64,000 nucleotides of DNA from Coregonus clupeaformis (GCF_020615455.1 NC_059225.1:24584430-24648429), one strand, 5' to 3'. Positions 54,184-64,000 are shown, numbered from the stretch's first letter. The notes: generated from the sequence alone by a model not told the origin. Translations and numbers: made by a program.

Positions 54184-55759
54184 TTAGCATTCTGGGAACC
54201 TGGTCTGTAGGATAGGGTGAAAACAAAACGGGTGAAAAACATGGCCCACCTGGCGTGTGTTCAGTCTCCTTGCCGCCCGGATGTACTCCAGATTGCGGTG
54301 GTCAATCCAAATGAGGAAAGGGTGTTTAGCCCCCTCAAGCCAATGCCTCCACGCCTTCAGAGCTCTGACAACAGCTAACAGCTCCCGGTCCCCCACATCA
54401 TAGTTTCGCTCCGCCGGGCTGAGCTTCTTCGAAAAGAAAGCACAGGGGCGGAGCTTTGGTGGTGTACCCGAGCGCTGAGACAGCACAGCTCCTATCCCAG
54501 CCTCGGACGCGTTCACCTCTACTATGAATGCCAAGGAGGGATCAGGATGAGCCAGCACGGGAGCCAAGGTTAACAGAGCCTTCAGGTGGCCAAAAGCCCT
54601 GTCCGCCCCAGCTGACCACTGCAGTCGCACGGGATCCCCTTCAGCAAGGAGGTAATGGGAGCCGCTACCTGACCAAAGCCCCGGATAAACCTCCGGTAGT
54701 AGTTGGCAAACCCTAAGAACCACTGCACCTCCTTTACCGTGGTTGGAGTCGGCCAATTACGCACAGCTGAAATGCAGTCATTTTCCATCTACACCCCTGA
54801 CGCGGTACCCTAGGAAGGAGACAAACTGTTCGAAGAACAGACATTTCTCAGCCTTGACGTACATGTCATGCGCCAACAGTCGACCAAGCACCTTGCGCAC
54901 CAGGGACACATGCTCGGCGCGTGTAGCGGAGTATATTAGAATGTCATCTATATACACCACTACACCCTGCCCGTGCAGGTCCCTGCAAATCTTGTCTACA
55001 AAGGATTGGAAGACTGATGGAGCATTCATCAACCTGTACGGCATGACGAGGTACTCATAGTGCCCAGAGGTCGAACTAAATGCCGTCTTCTACTCATCAC
55101 CCTCCCGGATACGCACCAGGTTGTAAGCGCTCCTGAGATCCAATTTGGTGAAGAAGCGCGCCCCGTGCAATGACTCCGTCACACTGGCTATGAGAGGCAG
55201 TGGGTAACTGTACTTCACAGTGATCTGATTTAGCCCACGGTAGTCAATGCACGGGCGTAAACCTCCATCCTTCTTCTTCACAAAAAAGAAACTTGAGGAG
55301 GCAGGTGAAGTGGAAGGTTGAATGTATCCCTGTCCCAGAGATTCGGAGACATATGTTTCCATAGCCGCCGTCTCCTCCTGAGACAGCGGATACACGTGAC
55401 TCCTGGGAAGTGCTGCGCCTACCTGGAGATTTATCGCACAATCCCCCTGTCGATGGGGTGGTAGTTGAGTCGCGAGAGCCAAAGGCGAGAGCCAAATCGA
55501 AGGCGAGAGCCAAATCGGCATATTCGGGGGGAATGTGCATAGTGGAGACCTGGTTTGGACTCTCCACCGTAGTTGCACCTATGGAAACACCTACACATCT
55601 CCCTGAGCACTGACGTGACCATCCCTCGAGAGCCCTCTGTTGCCACAAAATAGTTGGGTCATGAGAGGCCAACCAGGGAAGCCCCAACATCACAGGAAAC
55701 GAAGGGGAATCGATCAGGAAGAGATTAATTCTCTCCTCATGACCATCCTGTATTTTCAT
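54184..55759 (-). pseudogene. Reverse transcriptase and RNase H, several lesions
   Basis: On the minus strand: retropepsin downstream part LIDSPSFPVMLGLPWLASHD (55690-55740), then after a frameshift SFFFVKKKDGGLRPCIDYRG and FFTKLDLRSAYNLVRI (RT motif A, 55090-55578). A TAG at 55090-55092 replaces the usual Trp codon after EGDE. Next come MPYRLMNAPSVFQSF and VVVYIDDILIYS (motif C). Frameshifts near 54780 lead to VQWFLGFANYYRRFI (thumb) and the RNase H domain, VEVNASEAGIGAVLSQ, where the first catalytic aspartate of the family (VDAS) is Asn. FFSKKLSPAERNYDVGDREL follows. Confidence 0.9.
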
Positions 55760-55797
55760 CCATAGTGGAGCTTTGACCTCCCTAATCAGGCCCGACC

Positions 55798-56914
55798 CTA
55801 AAGGACGACAACTAAGGCATGTACAGGGAAGGGCACATCAACAGGAACAATAGGGATCCCTAATCTAAGTGCAAAGGAACGGTCAATAAAGTTCCCAGCT
55901 GCACCTGAATCGACTAGCGCCTTATGCTGGGAATGCGGGGAAAACTCCGGAAATTCTATATTAACATACATGTGCGCAACAGGGAGCTTTGGGTAAGTCA
56001 GGAGCCTACTCATCTGGGATGATCCACCAGTGCCCTGCCTGCTGCCTCGACTCCCTGGGGAACCTCCCCAGCACCGACTAGCAGTGTGCCCTCTGCGGCC
56101 ACACTTGGTGCAGGAAACGGCCCCCCCTCCGGTCACCCTAGGAGCAGCACCTCCGAGCTCCATAGGGGTAGGGTCGGAGGTGCTGGGGTATGGAATGGAC
56201 GGACCCTGATCCGGACGTCCGCGGGTGGCCAACAGGTTATCCAGCCGTATAGATAGATCCACCAGCTGGTCGAGGGAAAGGGTGGTGTCCCTGCATGCCA
56301 GCTCCCGACGAACGTCCTCACGTAGACTACACAGGTAATGGTCGATCATTTCATCCCGCGCTGGCCGCCAAGGTCCGGAAGTCCAGTGCGAAGTCCTGTG
56401 CGCTCCTCCTCCCCTGTCTGAGGTGGAACAAGCTTTCCTCCGCCACTCTCCCTTCCGGTGGATGATCGAAGACCGCCCGGAAGCGGCAGGTGAAATCCTC
56501 ATAGCGGACCAACGCTGCGTCTATTCCTCCCCATTCGGTGTTGGCCCACTCAAGCACTCTACCCGACAGACAGGAGATGAGGGTGAACACGCTCACGTAT
56601 CCCGATGGAGCCTGGTGGATGGTCGCCAGGTAGAGCTCCACCTGGAGCAGGAACCCCTGGCACCCGGCAGCCATCCCATCATATGCCCTTGGGAGCGAGA
56701 GCCGAATCCCACTGGGTCCAGGTGACGGAGGGGTGGACATCGGTGTGGGTTGACCTGAAGTGGATGGGGTTGTGGGAAAACCCCCTCTCTCCCATCGCTC
56801 CATGGTCTGCAGCACACGATCCATCGCTGTGCCGAGATTCTGGAGCATCGTCGCGTGCTGTTGGAAGTGCTCCTCCACTGCTACCGGAGGACTGGCTGCA
56901 CCTGCTGACTCCAT
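55798..56914 (-). pseudogene. Gag and protease
   Basis: The gag start is MESAGAASPPVAVEEHFQQH at 56914. The capsid-like region includes VELYLATIHQAPSGYVSVFT and VFDHPPEGRVAEESLFHLRQ. A frameshift near 56370 shifts to the 55798 frame, which carries DEMIDHYLCSLREDVRREL, a CCHC zinc knuckle CTKCGRRGHTASRC and the aspartic protease active site ALVDSGAAGNFIDRSFA. The frame stops at 55798. One or two single-base changes separate it from a continuous gag-protease frame. Confidence 0.9.
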
Positions 56915-56930
56915 ATCGGGTGCGTGATTC

Positions 56931-57174
56931 TGTCAGGTGTGCAGCGGTAGGACGGAGTAAATAACTAACTTTACTCTGAAAACAACTAATCTAATTTCCA
57001 CACAGGGAAATACAACAGCTCACAGCAGTATACAACACCAAACAAAGAACAATCACGCACAACACCATGATGGAACCAGAGGGTTAAATAGGGAAACAAA
57101 TTAACGTGATGGGAACCAGGTGTGTACAATACAGACAAAACAGAGAGGCACCAACTTGGGCGAAAGTCGTGACA
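56931..57174 (-). repeat. 5' LTR of the chromovirus
   Basis: In element orientation it starts TGTCACGACTTTCGCCCAAG and ends CGCTGCACACCTGACA. The gag ATG lies 16 bases downstream. There is no 18-base TGG primer site between them. Confidence 0.85.
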
Positions 57175-58482
57175 CCGTAGCCGATATGAATAAGACTTTT
57201 AAGCAGGTCAACATACACAAGGCCGCAGGGCCTAACGGATTACAAGGATCTGTAATACCAACATGTTTCAAGCAGACCACCATAGTCTCTGTGCCCAAGA
57301 ACAATAAGATAACCTGCCTAAATGACTACCGACCCATAGCACTCACGTCTGTAGCCGTGAAGTGCTTTGAAAGGCTTGTCATGACTCACATCAACACCAT
57401 TATCCCAGAAACCCTAGACCCACTCCAATTTGCATACCACCCCAACAGATCCACAGATGATGCAATCTATATTGCACTCCACACTGCCCTTTCCCACCTG
57501 GACACGAGGAACACCTACGTGAGAATGCTATTCATTGACTACAGCTCAGCGTTCAACACCATAGTGCCCTCAAAGCTCATCACTAAGCTTAGGACCCTAG
57601 GACTAAACACCTCTCTCTGCAACTGGATCCTGGACTTCCTGACGGGCTGCCCCCAGGTGGATGGCCAGGCACGACTCCAACACCATCATTAAGTTTGCAG
57701 ACGACACAACAGTGGTAGGCCTGATCACCGACAACGATGAGACAGCCTATAGGGAGGAGATAAGAGACCTGGCCGTGTGGTGCCAGGATAACAACCTCTC
57801 CCTCAACGTGATCAAGACAAAGGAGATGATTGTGGACTACAGAAAAAAAACGAGGACTGAGTACACCCCCATTCTCATCAACGGGTCTGTAGTGGAACAG
57901 GTTGAGCGCTTCAAGTTCCTTGGTGTCCACATCACCAACAAACTATCATGGTCCAAACAAACCAAGACAGTCATGATGAGGGCACGACAAAACCTATTCC
58001 CTCTCCGGAGACTGAAAATATTTGGCATGGGTCCTCAGATCCTCAAGAAGTTCTACAGCTGCACCATTGAGAGCTTCCTGACTGGTTGCATCACCACCTG
58101 GTATGGCAACTGCTTGGCCTCCGACCGCAAGGCACTACAGAGGGTAGTGCGTACATCCCAGTATATCAATGGGGCCAAGCTTCCTGCCATCCAGGACCTC
58201 TATACCAGGCGGTGTCAGATGAAGGACCTCAAAATTGTCAAAGACTCCAGCCACCCAAGTCATAGACTGTTCTCTCTGCCACCGCATGGCAAGCGGTACC
58301 GGAGCGCCAAGTCTAGGTCCAAAAGGCTTCTTAACAGCTTCTACCCCCAAGCCATAAGACCTGAACAGCTAATCATGGCTACCCGGACTATTTGCATTGC
58401 CCCCCCCCAAACCAACCCCACCCCACCCCACCCCCACCTCCTCTTTTACTCTGCTGCTACTCAGTTTATTTTCTATGCATAG
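57175..58482 (+). pseudogene. LINE reverse transcriptase half
   Basis: It resumes with FKQVNIHKAAGPNGLQGSVI, where a block between the RT fingers motifs is missing. It continues with CLNDYRPIALTSVAVKCFER, FAYHPNRSTDDAIYIALHTA and motif A MLFIDYSSAFNTI. After WILDFLTG another deletion removes motif B (the PQG region). The 57661 frame resumes with motif C IKFADDTTV, LSLNVIKTKEMIVDYRKK and the C-terminus KRLLNSFYPQAIR. The two in-family deletions make the enzyme non-functional. Confidence 0.92.
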
Positions 58483-58727
58483 GCACTTTAACTCTACCCA
58501 CATGTACATATTACCTCAATTACCTCGACTAACCGGTACCCCCTGTATATAGCCTCCCTACTGTTATTGTGTTTTACTGCTGCTATTTATTTTCTACTTA
58601 TCTATTTTTTACTTAACACTTTTTTTTTTCTTCTTAAAACTGCATTGTTGGTTAAGGGCTCACATTTTACTGTAAGGTCTACACCTGTTGTATTCGGCGC
58701 ATGAGGCAAATAACATTTGATTTGATT
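58483..58727 (+). other. 3' untranslated region of the level-3 LINE
   Basis: TTACTCTGCTGCTACTCAGT-like and TTTTACTGCTGCTATTTATT stretches lead to GTAAGGTCTACACCTGTTGT and CGGCGCATGAGGCAAATAAC, the typical tail of this LINE group, ending in TTTGA repeats. Confidence 0.8.
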
Positions 58728-59530
58728 TGATGAAACTGGCTCTCATGAGGACCACCACAGGAATGGAAGACCCAGAGTTACCTCTGCTGCAGAGGATAAG
58801 TTCATTAGAGTTAACTGTACCTCAGCTTCCAGCCCAAATAAATGCTTCACAGAGTTCAAGTAACAGACACATCTCAACATCAACTGTTCAGATGGGACTG
58901 TGTGAATCAGGCCTTCATGGTCGAACTGCTGCAAAGAAACCACTATTAAAGGACACCAATAAGAAGAAGAGACATGTTTGGGCCAAGAAACACTATTAAT
59001 GGACATTAGACCGGTGGAAATTTGTCCTTTGGTCTGGAGTCCAAATTTGAGATTTTTGGTTCCAACCGCTGTGTCTTTATGAGACGCGGTGTGGGTGAAC
59101 GGATGATCTCCGCATGTGTAGTTCCCACCGTAAAGCATGGAGTAGGAGGTGTTATGGTGTGGGGGTGCTTTGCTGGTGACACTGTCAGTGATTTATTTAG
59201 AATTCAAGGCACACTTAACCAGCATGGCTACCACAGCATTCTGCAGCGACACTCCATCCCATCTGGTTTGGGCTTAGTGGGACTATCATTAGTTTTTCAA
59301 CAGAACAACGACCCAACACAACTCCAGGCTGTGTAAGGGCTATTTTACCAAGAAGGAGAGTGATGGAGTGCTGCATCAGATGACCTGGCCTCCACAATCC
59401 CCCGACCTCAACCCAATTGAGATGGTTTGGGATGAGTCGGAAGGTAGAGTGAAAGAAAAGCAGCCAACAAGTGCTAGCATATGTGTAAACTCCTTCATGA
59501 CTGTTGGAAAAGCATTCCAGGTGTAGCTGG
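58728..59530 (+). pseudogene. Tc1 transposase (T1) downstream of the LINE insertion
   Basis: It resumes at ETGSHEDHHRNGRPRVTSAA (in the 58728 frame). The 58727-58999 frame has SSNRHISTSTVQMGLCESGL. After a stop near 58998 and a damaged first-aspartate motif (WSGVQI in place of WSDESKFE), the 59022-59336 frame gives RVGERMISACVVPTVKHG, then FQQNNDP, where the second catalytic aspartate is Asn. NPIEMVWDES keeps the glutamate. It is inactive at several points, and its N-terminus lies 7.8 kb upstream. Confidence 0.88.
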
Positions 59531-59759
59531 TTTAGAGAATGCCAAGAGTGTGCAAAGCTGTCATCAAGGCAAAGGGTGGCTATTTGAAGAATCTCAAATA
59601 TAAAATATTTGTTACTACATGATTTCATGTGTTATTTCATAGTTTTGATGTCTTCACTATTATTCTACAATGTAGAAAAAGTAAAAATAAAGAAAAACCC
59701 TTGAATGAGTAGGTGTGTCCAAACTTTTTACTGGTACTGTATGTGTTTGTCAAAAGAGA

Positions 59760-60275
59760 GATCAAGGTTCAGAGTGACGCCGAGGTCATTCACAGTTTAA
59801 TTTGAGACGACTGTATAACCATCAAGACTTATTGTCAGATCAAAAAGCAGATCTATTTGTTTCTTGGGACCTAGAACTAGCATCTTTGTTTTGTCTGAGT
59901 TTAAAATTAAAACATTTGCCGCCATCCACTTCCTTATGTCAGAAACACAGGCTTCCAGGGTAGGCAATTATGGGGCTTCACCATGTTTCATCGAAATGTA
60001 GAGCTGTGTCTCATCTGCATAGCAGTGAAAATTTACATTGTGTTTACGAATGACATCACCAAGAGGTAGCATATATGCTGAAAACAATAATGATCCTAAA
60101 AGGGAACCTTGAGAAACACTGAAACTAACATTGATTTATCAGAGGACAAACCATCCACAGAGACAAACTGATATCTTTCCGACAGATAAGATCTAAACCA
60201 AGCAAGAAGTTGTCCACATAGACCAATTTTGGTTTCCAATCTCTCCAAAAGAATGTGGTGATCGATGGTGTCAAA
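59760..60275 (-). pseudogene. L2-type LINE reverse transcriptase part
   Basis: Minus-strand sequence gives DTIDHHILLERLETKIGLCG and AWFRSYLSERYQFVSVDGL, then MLPLGDVIRKHNVNFHCYAD with DETQLYIS (the motif C YADD has become YADE), and KWMAANVLILNSDKTKMLVL. A frameshift follows motif A. The catalytic motif C is altered, so even a repaired frame would be defective. Confidence 0.88.
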
Positions 60276-60285
60276 ATCTATTTCA

Positions 60286-60459
60286 ATCTAAAATATATTT
60301 TCATTTGTTTAACACTTTTTTGGTTACTACATGATTCCATATGTGTTATTTCATAGTTTTGATATCTTCACTATTATTCTACAATGTAGAAAATAGTACA
60401 AATAAAAAGAAAACCTTGAATGAGTAGGTTTGTCCAAACTTTTGACTGGTACTGTATAT
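60286..60459 (+). mobile_element. Solo right end of a T1 Tc1 element
   Basis: TAAAATATATTTTCATTTGT to AACTTTTGACTGGTACTG then TA matches the right terminal repeat at 33490-33655. No transposase is attached. Confidence 0.88.
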
Positions 60460-61251
60460 ATTTCTTTTTATATACCTAAAGGGGTCCACAACCATTTGCA
60501 ATTGTATGAACTCATCATGGCCTGAAAATACGAGGCATTTATTCTGCAATGGTTATGATATACAGTATTTATTATGTATTATGTTTAGAAATGAAATATT
60601 GTCTACTCGAGAAATTTGACATTATAGTATTCAGACTTAGCTTACAAAAATCAGTGGAAAGTTGAACCGACTGGTCTACCATTAATCTGTGCTTCGGATC
60701 GGATCAGATAGAGAAAACATACTTGTAATAGCTATTTACTACTGTAAGGGTGGGTCCAATTAAATGAGAGATGGCACGAATGGTAGCCTATCCTAACTTG
60801 CTATAGGCCTATAGGCTATTTCGCGAGTATGAAACCTTGGCAGTCAGAAAAGATGAGGAATTTATTCTGAAATGATCATGGAAATGAAATAAATAATAGG
60901 AAATAGATGCCTATTTCTAATTATTTTATAATGCAAAGATGAAACAACATTATTTTCACTCCTCTCACTAACTGCAAATGATTGCATCTTGTCATCATAT
61001 TTTTTGGCACAAGGCCAGGCTACTTTTGCTTTCTTGCCATGCAATACTTCAACCACTAGAAACTGTGCAAACGCATGGTCTAAAGTTTGCAGGAGGATAA
61101 GCACATTCTCACCTCAAGTTCAGTTTTTACGAATGCCAACTTTTGCGTGACAACTGGCACATGCATGTTTTGGGGCACGTACGCAACGTTTATAAATGAG
61201 GCCCCTGGCCTCTAGCTAGTCAAGCTCGTCAGCAAAACTACACTTATCATT
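60460..61251. other. Noncoding, unassigned
   Basis: No feature is recognised. It ends at the junction of the duplicated block. The 80-codon minus frame at 60862-61104 has no motif. Confidence 0.4.
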
Positions 61252-61781
61252 ATAGCCCTATTTGATAAAAGGCCAAGTTCATATTATGGTAAGGACAGCT
61301 CAAATAAGCAAAGAGAAACAACAGTCCAACATTACTTTAAGATATGAAGGTCAGTCAATCTGGAAAATGTCAAGAACTTTGAACGTTTCTTCAAGTGCAG
61401 TCGCAAAAACCATCAAGCGCTATGATGGTGCCTGAGAAGATGGCTGCCGTGTTACAGCCCTCTAACCAATTGTACTATTATGTTTTTTTTTCGTGTTATT
61501 TGTAATTTATTCATTACATAATTTTTTCTGCAACTGTCTCTTATGACCAAAAAGAGCTGGATTACTCACCTCGTATTTGACGAAGATTTTTTCTTCAACG
61601 AGTCGGGCGCAAAGGATATTCTACAGACACCCGACAAGGCCCAAATCCCCGTCATTCGCATGAGAAAGAGACAGAGTTATCGTGGACGTAGGTTGTGGAG
61701 CCTTGTAAGGATCTGACGGCGAGCGAGTAAACTGCCTCTTCCATCAACCCTATTAGCCAATGTTCAATCATTTGAAAATAA

Positions 61782-63046
61782 ATGGACGACCTAACATTAA
61801 GGTTATCCTACCAACAAGACATTAAAAACTGTAATATCTTATGTTTCACCGAGTCGTGGCTGAACGACGACATGGATAACATACAGCTGGCGGGATATAC
61901 ACTGCATAGGCAGGATAGAACGGCTGACTCCGGTAAGACAAGGGGTGGCGGTCTGTGTAAATTTGTAAACAACAGCTGGTGCATAAAATCTAACACTAAG
62001 GAAGTCTCAAGGTTTTGCTCGCCTGAGGTAGAGTATCTCATGATAAGCTGTAGACAACATTATTTTCCAAGAGAGTTTTCGTCTATATTTTTCGTAGCTG
62101 TCTATTTACCACCACAAACAGATGCTGGCACTAAGATTGCACTCAATGAGCTGTATAAGGCCATAAGTAAACAAGAAAAACGCTAATCCAGAGGCAGCGC
62201 TCCTAGTGGCTGGAGACTTTCATGCAGGGAAACTTAAATATGTTCTACCTAATCTCTACCAGCATCTTAAATGTGCAACCAGAGGAAAAAATAACTCTAG
62301 ACCACCTTTACTCTACACACAGAGACGCGTACAAAGCTCTCCCTCGCCCTCCATTTGGCAAATCTGACCATAACTCTATCCTCCTGATTCCTGCTTATAA
62401 GCAAAAACTAAAGCAGGAAGCACCAGTGACTTGGTTAATAAGGAAGTGGTCAGATGATGCAGATGCTAAGCTACAGGACTGTTTCGCTAGCACAGACTGG
62501 AATATGTTCCAGGATTCTTCCGATAGCGTTGAGGAGTACACTACATCAGTCACTGGCTTCATCAATAAGTGCATTGATGACGTCGTCCCCACAGTGACCG
62601 TACGTACATACCCCATCCAGAAGCCATGGATTATAGGCAACATCCGCACTGAGCTAAAGGGTAGAGCTACCGCTTTCAAGGAGCGGGACTCTAACCCGGG
62701 CGCTTATAAGAAATCCCGCTATGCTCTCCGACGAACCATCAAACAGGCAAAGAATCAATACAGGACTAAGATTGAATCGTACTACACCGGCTCCGACGCT
62801 CATCGGATGTGGCAGGGCTTGAAAACTATTACAGACTACATAGGGAAGCACAGCCGCGAGCTGCCCAGTGACACAAGCCTACCAGACAATCTAAATTACT
62901 TATATGCTCGCTTCGAGGCAAGCAACACTGAAGCATGCATGAGAGCATCAGCTATTCCGGATGACTATGTGATCACGCTCTCTGTATGTCAGTGGTCAGT
63001 GTGCAGCGCTAGGACGGAGTCAGGCACAGGACACAGAACTGAGTAA
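61782..63046 (+). pseudogene. LINE endonuclease half (copy 2)
   Basis: It starts MDDLTLRLSYQQDIKNCNIL and continues through FTESWLNDDMDNIQLAGYTL without the frameshift present in copy 1. An extra A in the run near 62175 then ends the first frame at 62186. The second part is open from 62222 to the chromovirus junction (62986), where copy 1 is broken twice. The lesions of the two copies are thus complementary except for one shared frameshift near 62295. Confidence 0.9.
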
Positions 63047-64000
63047 ATAACTAACTTTATTCAGAAAACAACAAATCTAATTTCCACGCAGGGAAATACA
63101 ACAGCTCACAGCAGTATACAACACCAAACAAAGAACAATCACGCACAACACCATGATGGAACCAGAGGGTTAAATAGGGAAACAAAATAACGGGATGGGA
63201 ACCAGGTGTGTACAATACAGGTGTGTACAATACCCCCCCTTGACGCGCAGCTCCAATAGCTTGCCGACACCGACCTCGGGGACGACCGGGAGGACGAGGG
63301 GCAGGACGATCCAGGTGGAGACGGTGAAATTCCTGCCGTAAGGAAGGGTCCAGGATGTCCTCCACCGGCACCCAGCATCTCTCCTCCGGACCATACCCCT
63401 CCCACTCTACGAGGTACTGAAGGCTCCTCGCCCGACGCCTTGAGTAGATGATGACTCGCACAGTATACGCCGGAGCCCCCTCGATGTCCAGCGGGGGTAG
63501 AGGAACCTCCTGTACCTCAGACTGCTAGAGCGGACCAGCCACCACCGGCCTGAGGAGAGACACGGTTAATACGGTAATCAGGGGGGAGCTGTAACCTATA
63601 ACAAACCTTGTTCAGTCTCCTCAGGACTTTAAATGGCCCCACAAACCGCGGACCCAGCTCCCGTTAGGGCAGGCGAAGGGGCAGGTTTCGGGTGAAGAGC
63701 CAGACCCACCTCACTGCGGTGGCGGTCGGCACTCGCCTTCTGTCGCCTGATGGCCCATTACAGGCGCACATGGGCAGCGTTCCAGTTCTCCTCCGAGCGC
63801 CGAAACCATTCATTCACCGCAGGTGCCTCGATCTGGCTCTGATGCCACGGTGCCAGGACCGGCTGATACCCTAGTATACACTGAAATGGAGACATGTTAG
63901 TGGAGGAGTGGCGGAGGGGAGTTTTGGGCCATCTCTGTCCAGAGGATGAAAGCCGCCCACTCCCCCGGCCGGTCCTGGCAATAGGACCGCAGAAATCTAC
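62987..64000 (-). mobile_element. Chromovirus, second copy (3' part in window)
   Basis: The LTR starts TGTCAGTGGTCAGTGTGCAG at 62987. The polypurine tract is at 63233-63241. The chromodomain frame is 63057-63461 with LQYLVEWEGYGPEERCW. The integrase C-terminus and part of the catalytic domain follow to the window edge, where the copy is cut. It is the same insertion as at 52442, judged by the identical LINE junction. Confidence 0.92.

Larger units (their letters stand above)
52442..57174 (-). mobile_element. Level 4 of the nest: chromodomain Ty3/Gypsy element
   Basis: It is flanked by CTGTA (52437-52441) and CCGTA (57175-57179), a 5-base target duplication with one mismatch, within the level-3 LINE. 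LTR copies at 52442-52690 and 56931-57174 bracket gag, protease, RT, RNase H, integrase and chromodomain in that order on the minus strand, the chromovirus arrangement. Only 16 bases separate the 5' LTR from the gag ATG. Multiple frameshifts and stops are present. Confidence 0.93.
50884..58729 (+). mobile_element. Level 3 of the nest: L2/Rex-type LINE, split
   Basis: It starts GTGCCTGAGAAGATGGCTGC at 50884 directly after TGATG and ends with TTTGATTTGATTTGA before TGATG at 58728-58732, a short target duplication within the Tc1 transposase. The endonuclease half is at 51230-52441 and the reverse transcriptase half at 57175-58482; a chromovirus separates them. It is a nearly full-length LINE with an intact 5' end. 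Confidence 0.9.
50547..59739 (+). mobile_element. Level 2 of the nest: T1 Tc1 element, split
   Basis: The left part (50547-50883) covers the 5' noncoding region and first codons of the transposase; its left terminal repeat is lost. The right part (58728-59739) resumes exactly where the left stopped (AGCGCTATGATG then AAACTGGCTCTC) and runs to the right terminus CTGGTACTG before TA. The TA lies within the level-1 LINE sequence. Confidence 0.92.
49419..60285 (-). mobile_element. Level 1 of the nest: L2-type LINE, minus strand, split
   Basis: The 3' tail is the TTGATTGATTGATTGAT tract at 49419, followed on the minus strand by a 3' untranslated region to about 50037. A Tc1 end sits at 50038-50229. 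The C-terminal ORF part lies at 50232-50515. The upstream RT part lies at 59760-60275, on the far side of the Tc1 insertion. The two coding parts are consecutive in the LINE family, which shows that everything between 50547 and 59739 was inserted later. The element is 5'-truncated at 60285. Confidence 0.85.
61252..64000. repeat. Second copy of 50708-53455, running off the window
   Basis: The sequence equals 50708 onward: Tc1 T1 5' part (61252-61427), LINE 5' half (61428-62986) and chromovirus 3' LTR, chromodomain and integrase (62987-64000). By eye I find a few substitutions (near 52636/63193, 52663 and 52903) and about nine single-base or run-length indels, nearly all in homopolymers. The sequence left of 61252 is unrelated to that left of 50708. 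Confidence 0.93.

Overview
The window reads as gene-poor nuclear DNA of a salmonid fish. The sequence basis is the repeat content: a Sleeping-Beauty-type Tc1 element, at least six other Tc1-like families, tRNA-derived SINEs with the tail CTCTGGATAAGAGCGTCTGC, a LINE whose 3' end resembles the salmonid HpaI SINE / RSg-1 LINE tail, L1/Tx1-type LINEs, a chromodomain Ty3/Gypsy element and an old endogenous retrovirus. I found no convincing host gene with an exon-intron structure. The only non-repeat coding candidate is a single open exon at 20837-21133.

Layout. 1-2384: diverged interspersed repeats and a CCAGCA-rich minisatellite. 2385-8033: an endogenous retrovirus on the minus strand with both LTRs and a tRNA-Ser-like primer site, broken by a Tc1 fragment, a short DNA-transposon end and a SINE. 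8034-10426: SINE, LINE tail, microsatellite. 10427-12014: complete Tc1 (T2) with a dead transposase. 12015-17209: mostly unassigned, with microsatellites, a CAGTA minisatellite, a Tc1 end and a SINE. 17212-18816: Sleeping-Beauty-type Tc1 (T3). 19115-19910: short Tc1 derivative (T6) with a SINE inside. 20837-21133: candidate exon with a PCNA-binding-like motif. 22817-24403: Tc1 (T4). 24404-31131: Tc1 (T5) split by a long LINE that itself contains an inverted copy of its own 3' half plus neighbouring Tc1 sequence. 32115-37147: three more Tc1 copies. 37230-40610: L1/Tx1 LINE pieces with a hAT-like MITE. 40619-42076: Tc1 (T7) whose transposase is interrupted by one stop codon. 42153-45135: L1-type LINE. 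45136-49418: LTR-like and LINE fragments and a Tc1 tail.

49419-60285 is a four-level nest: an L2-type LINE (minus) holds a T1 Tc1 element (plus), which holds an L2/Rex-type LINE (plus), which holds a chromovirus (minus). From 61252 to the window end the inner part of this nest (from 50708) is repeated almost identically at an offset of about 10.54 kb. The few differences are mostly one-base changes in homopolymer runs, so this is either a very recent segmental duplication or an assembly artefact.

Nothing here works as a pathway. The coding material is self-mobilising machinery (transposases; endonuclease/reverse transcriptase; gag-pol), nearly all inactivated. Limits: family names rest on motif recognition without database search, boundaries of degraded copies are approximate, and Tc1 labels T1-T7 are local to this report.
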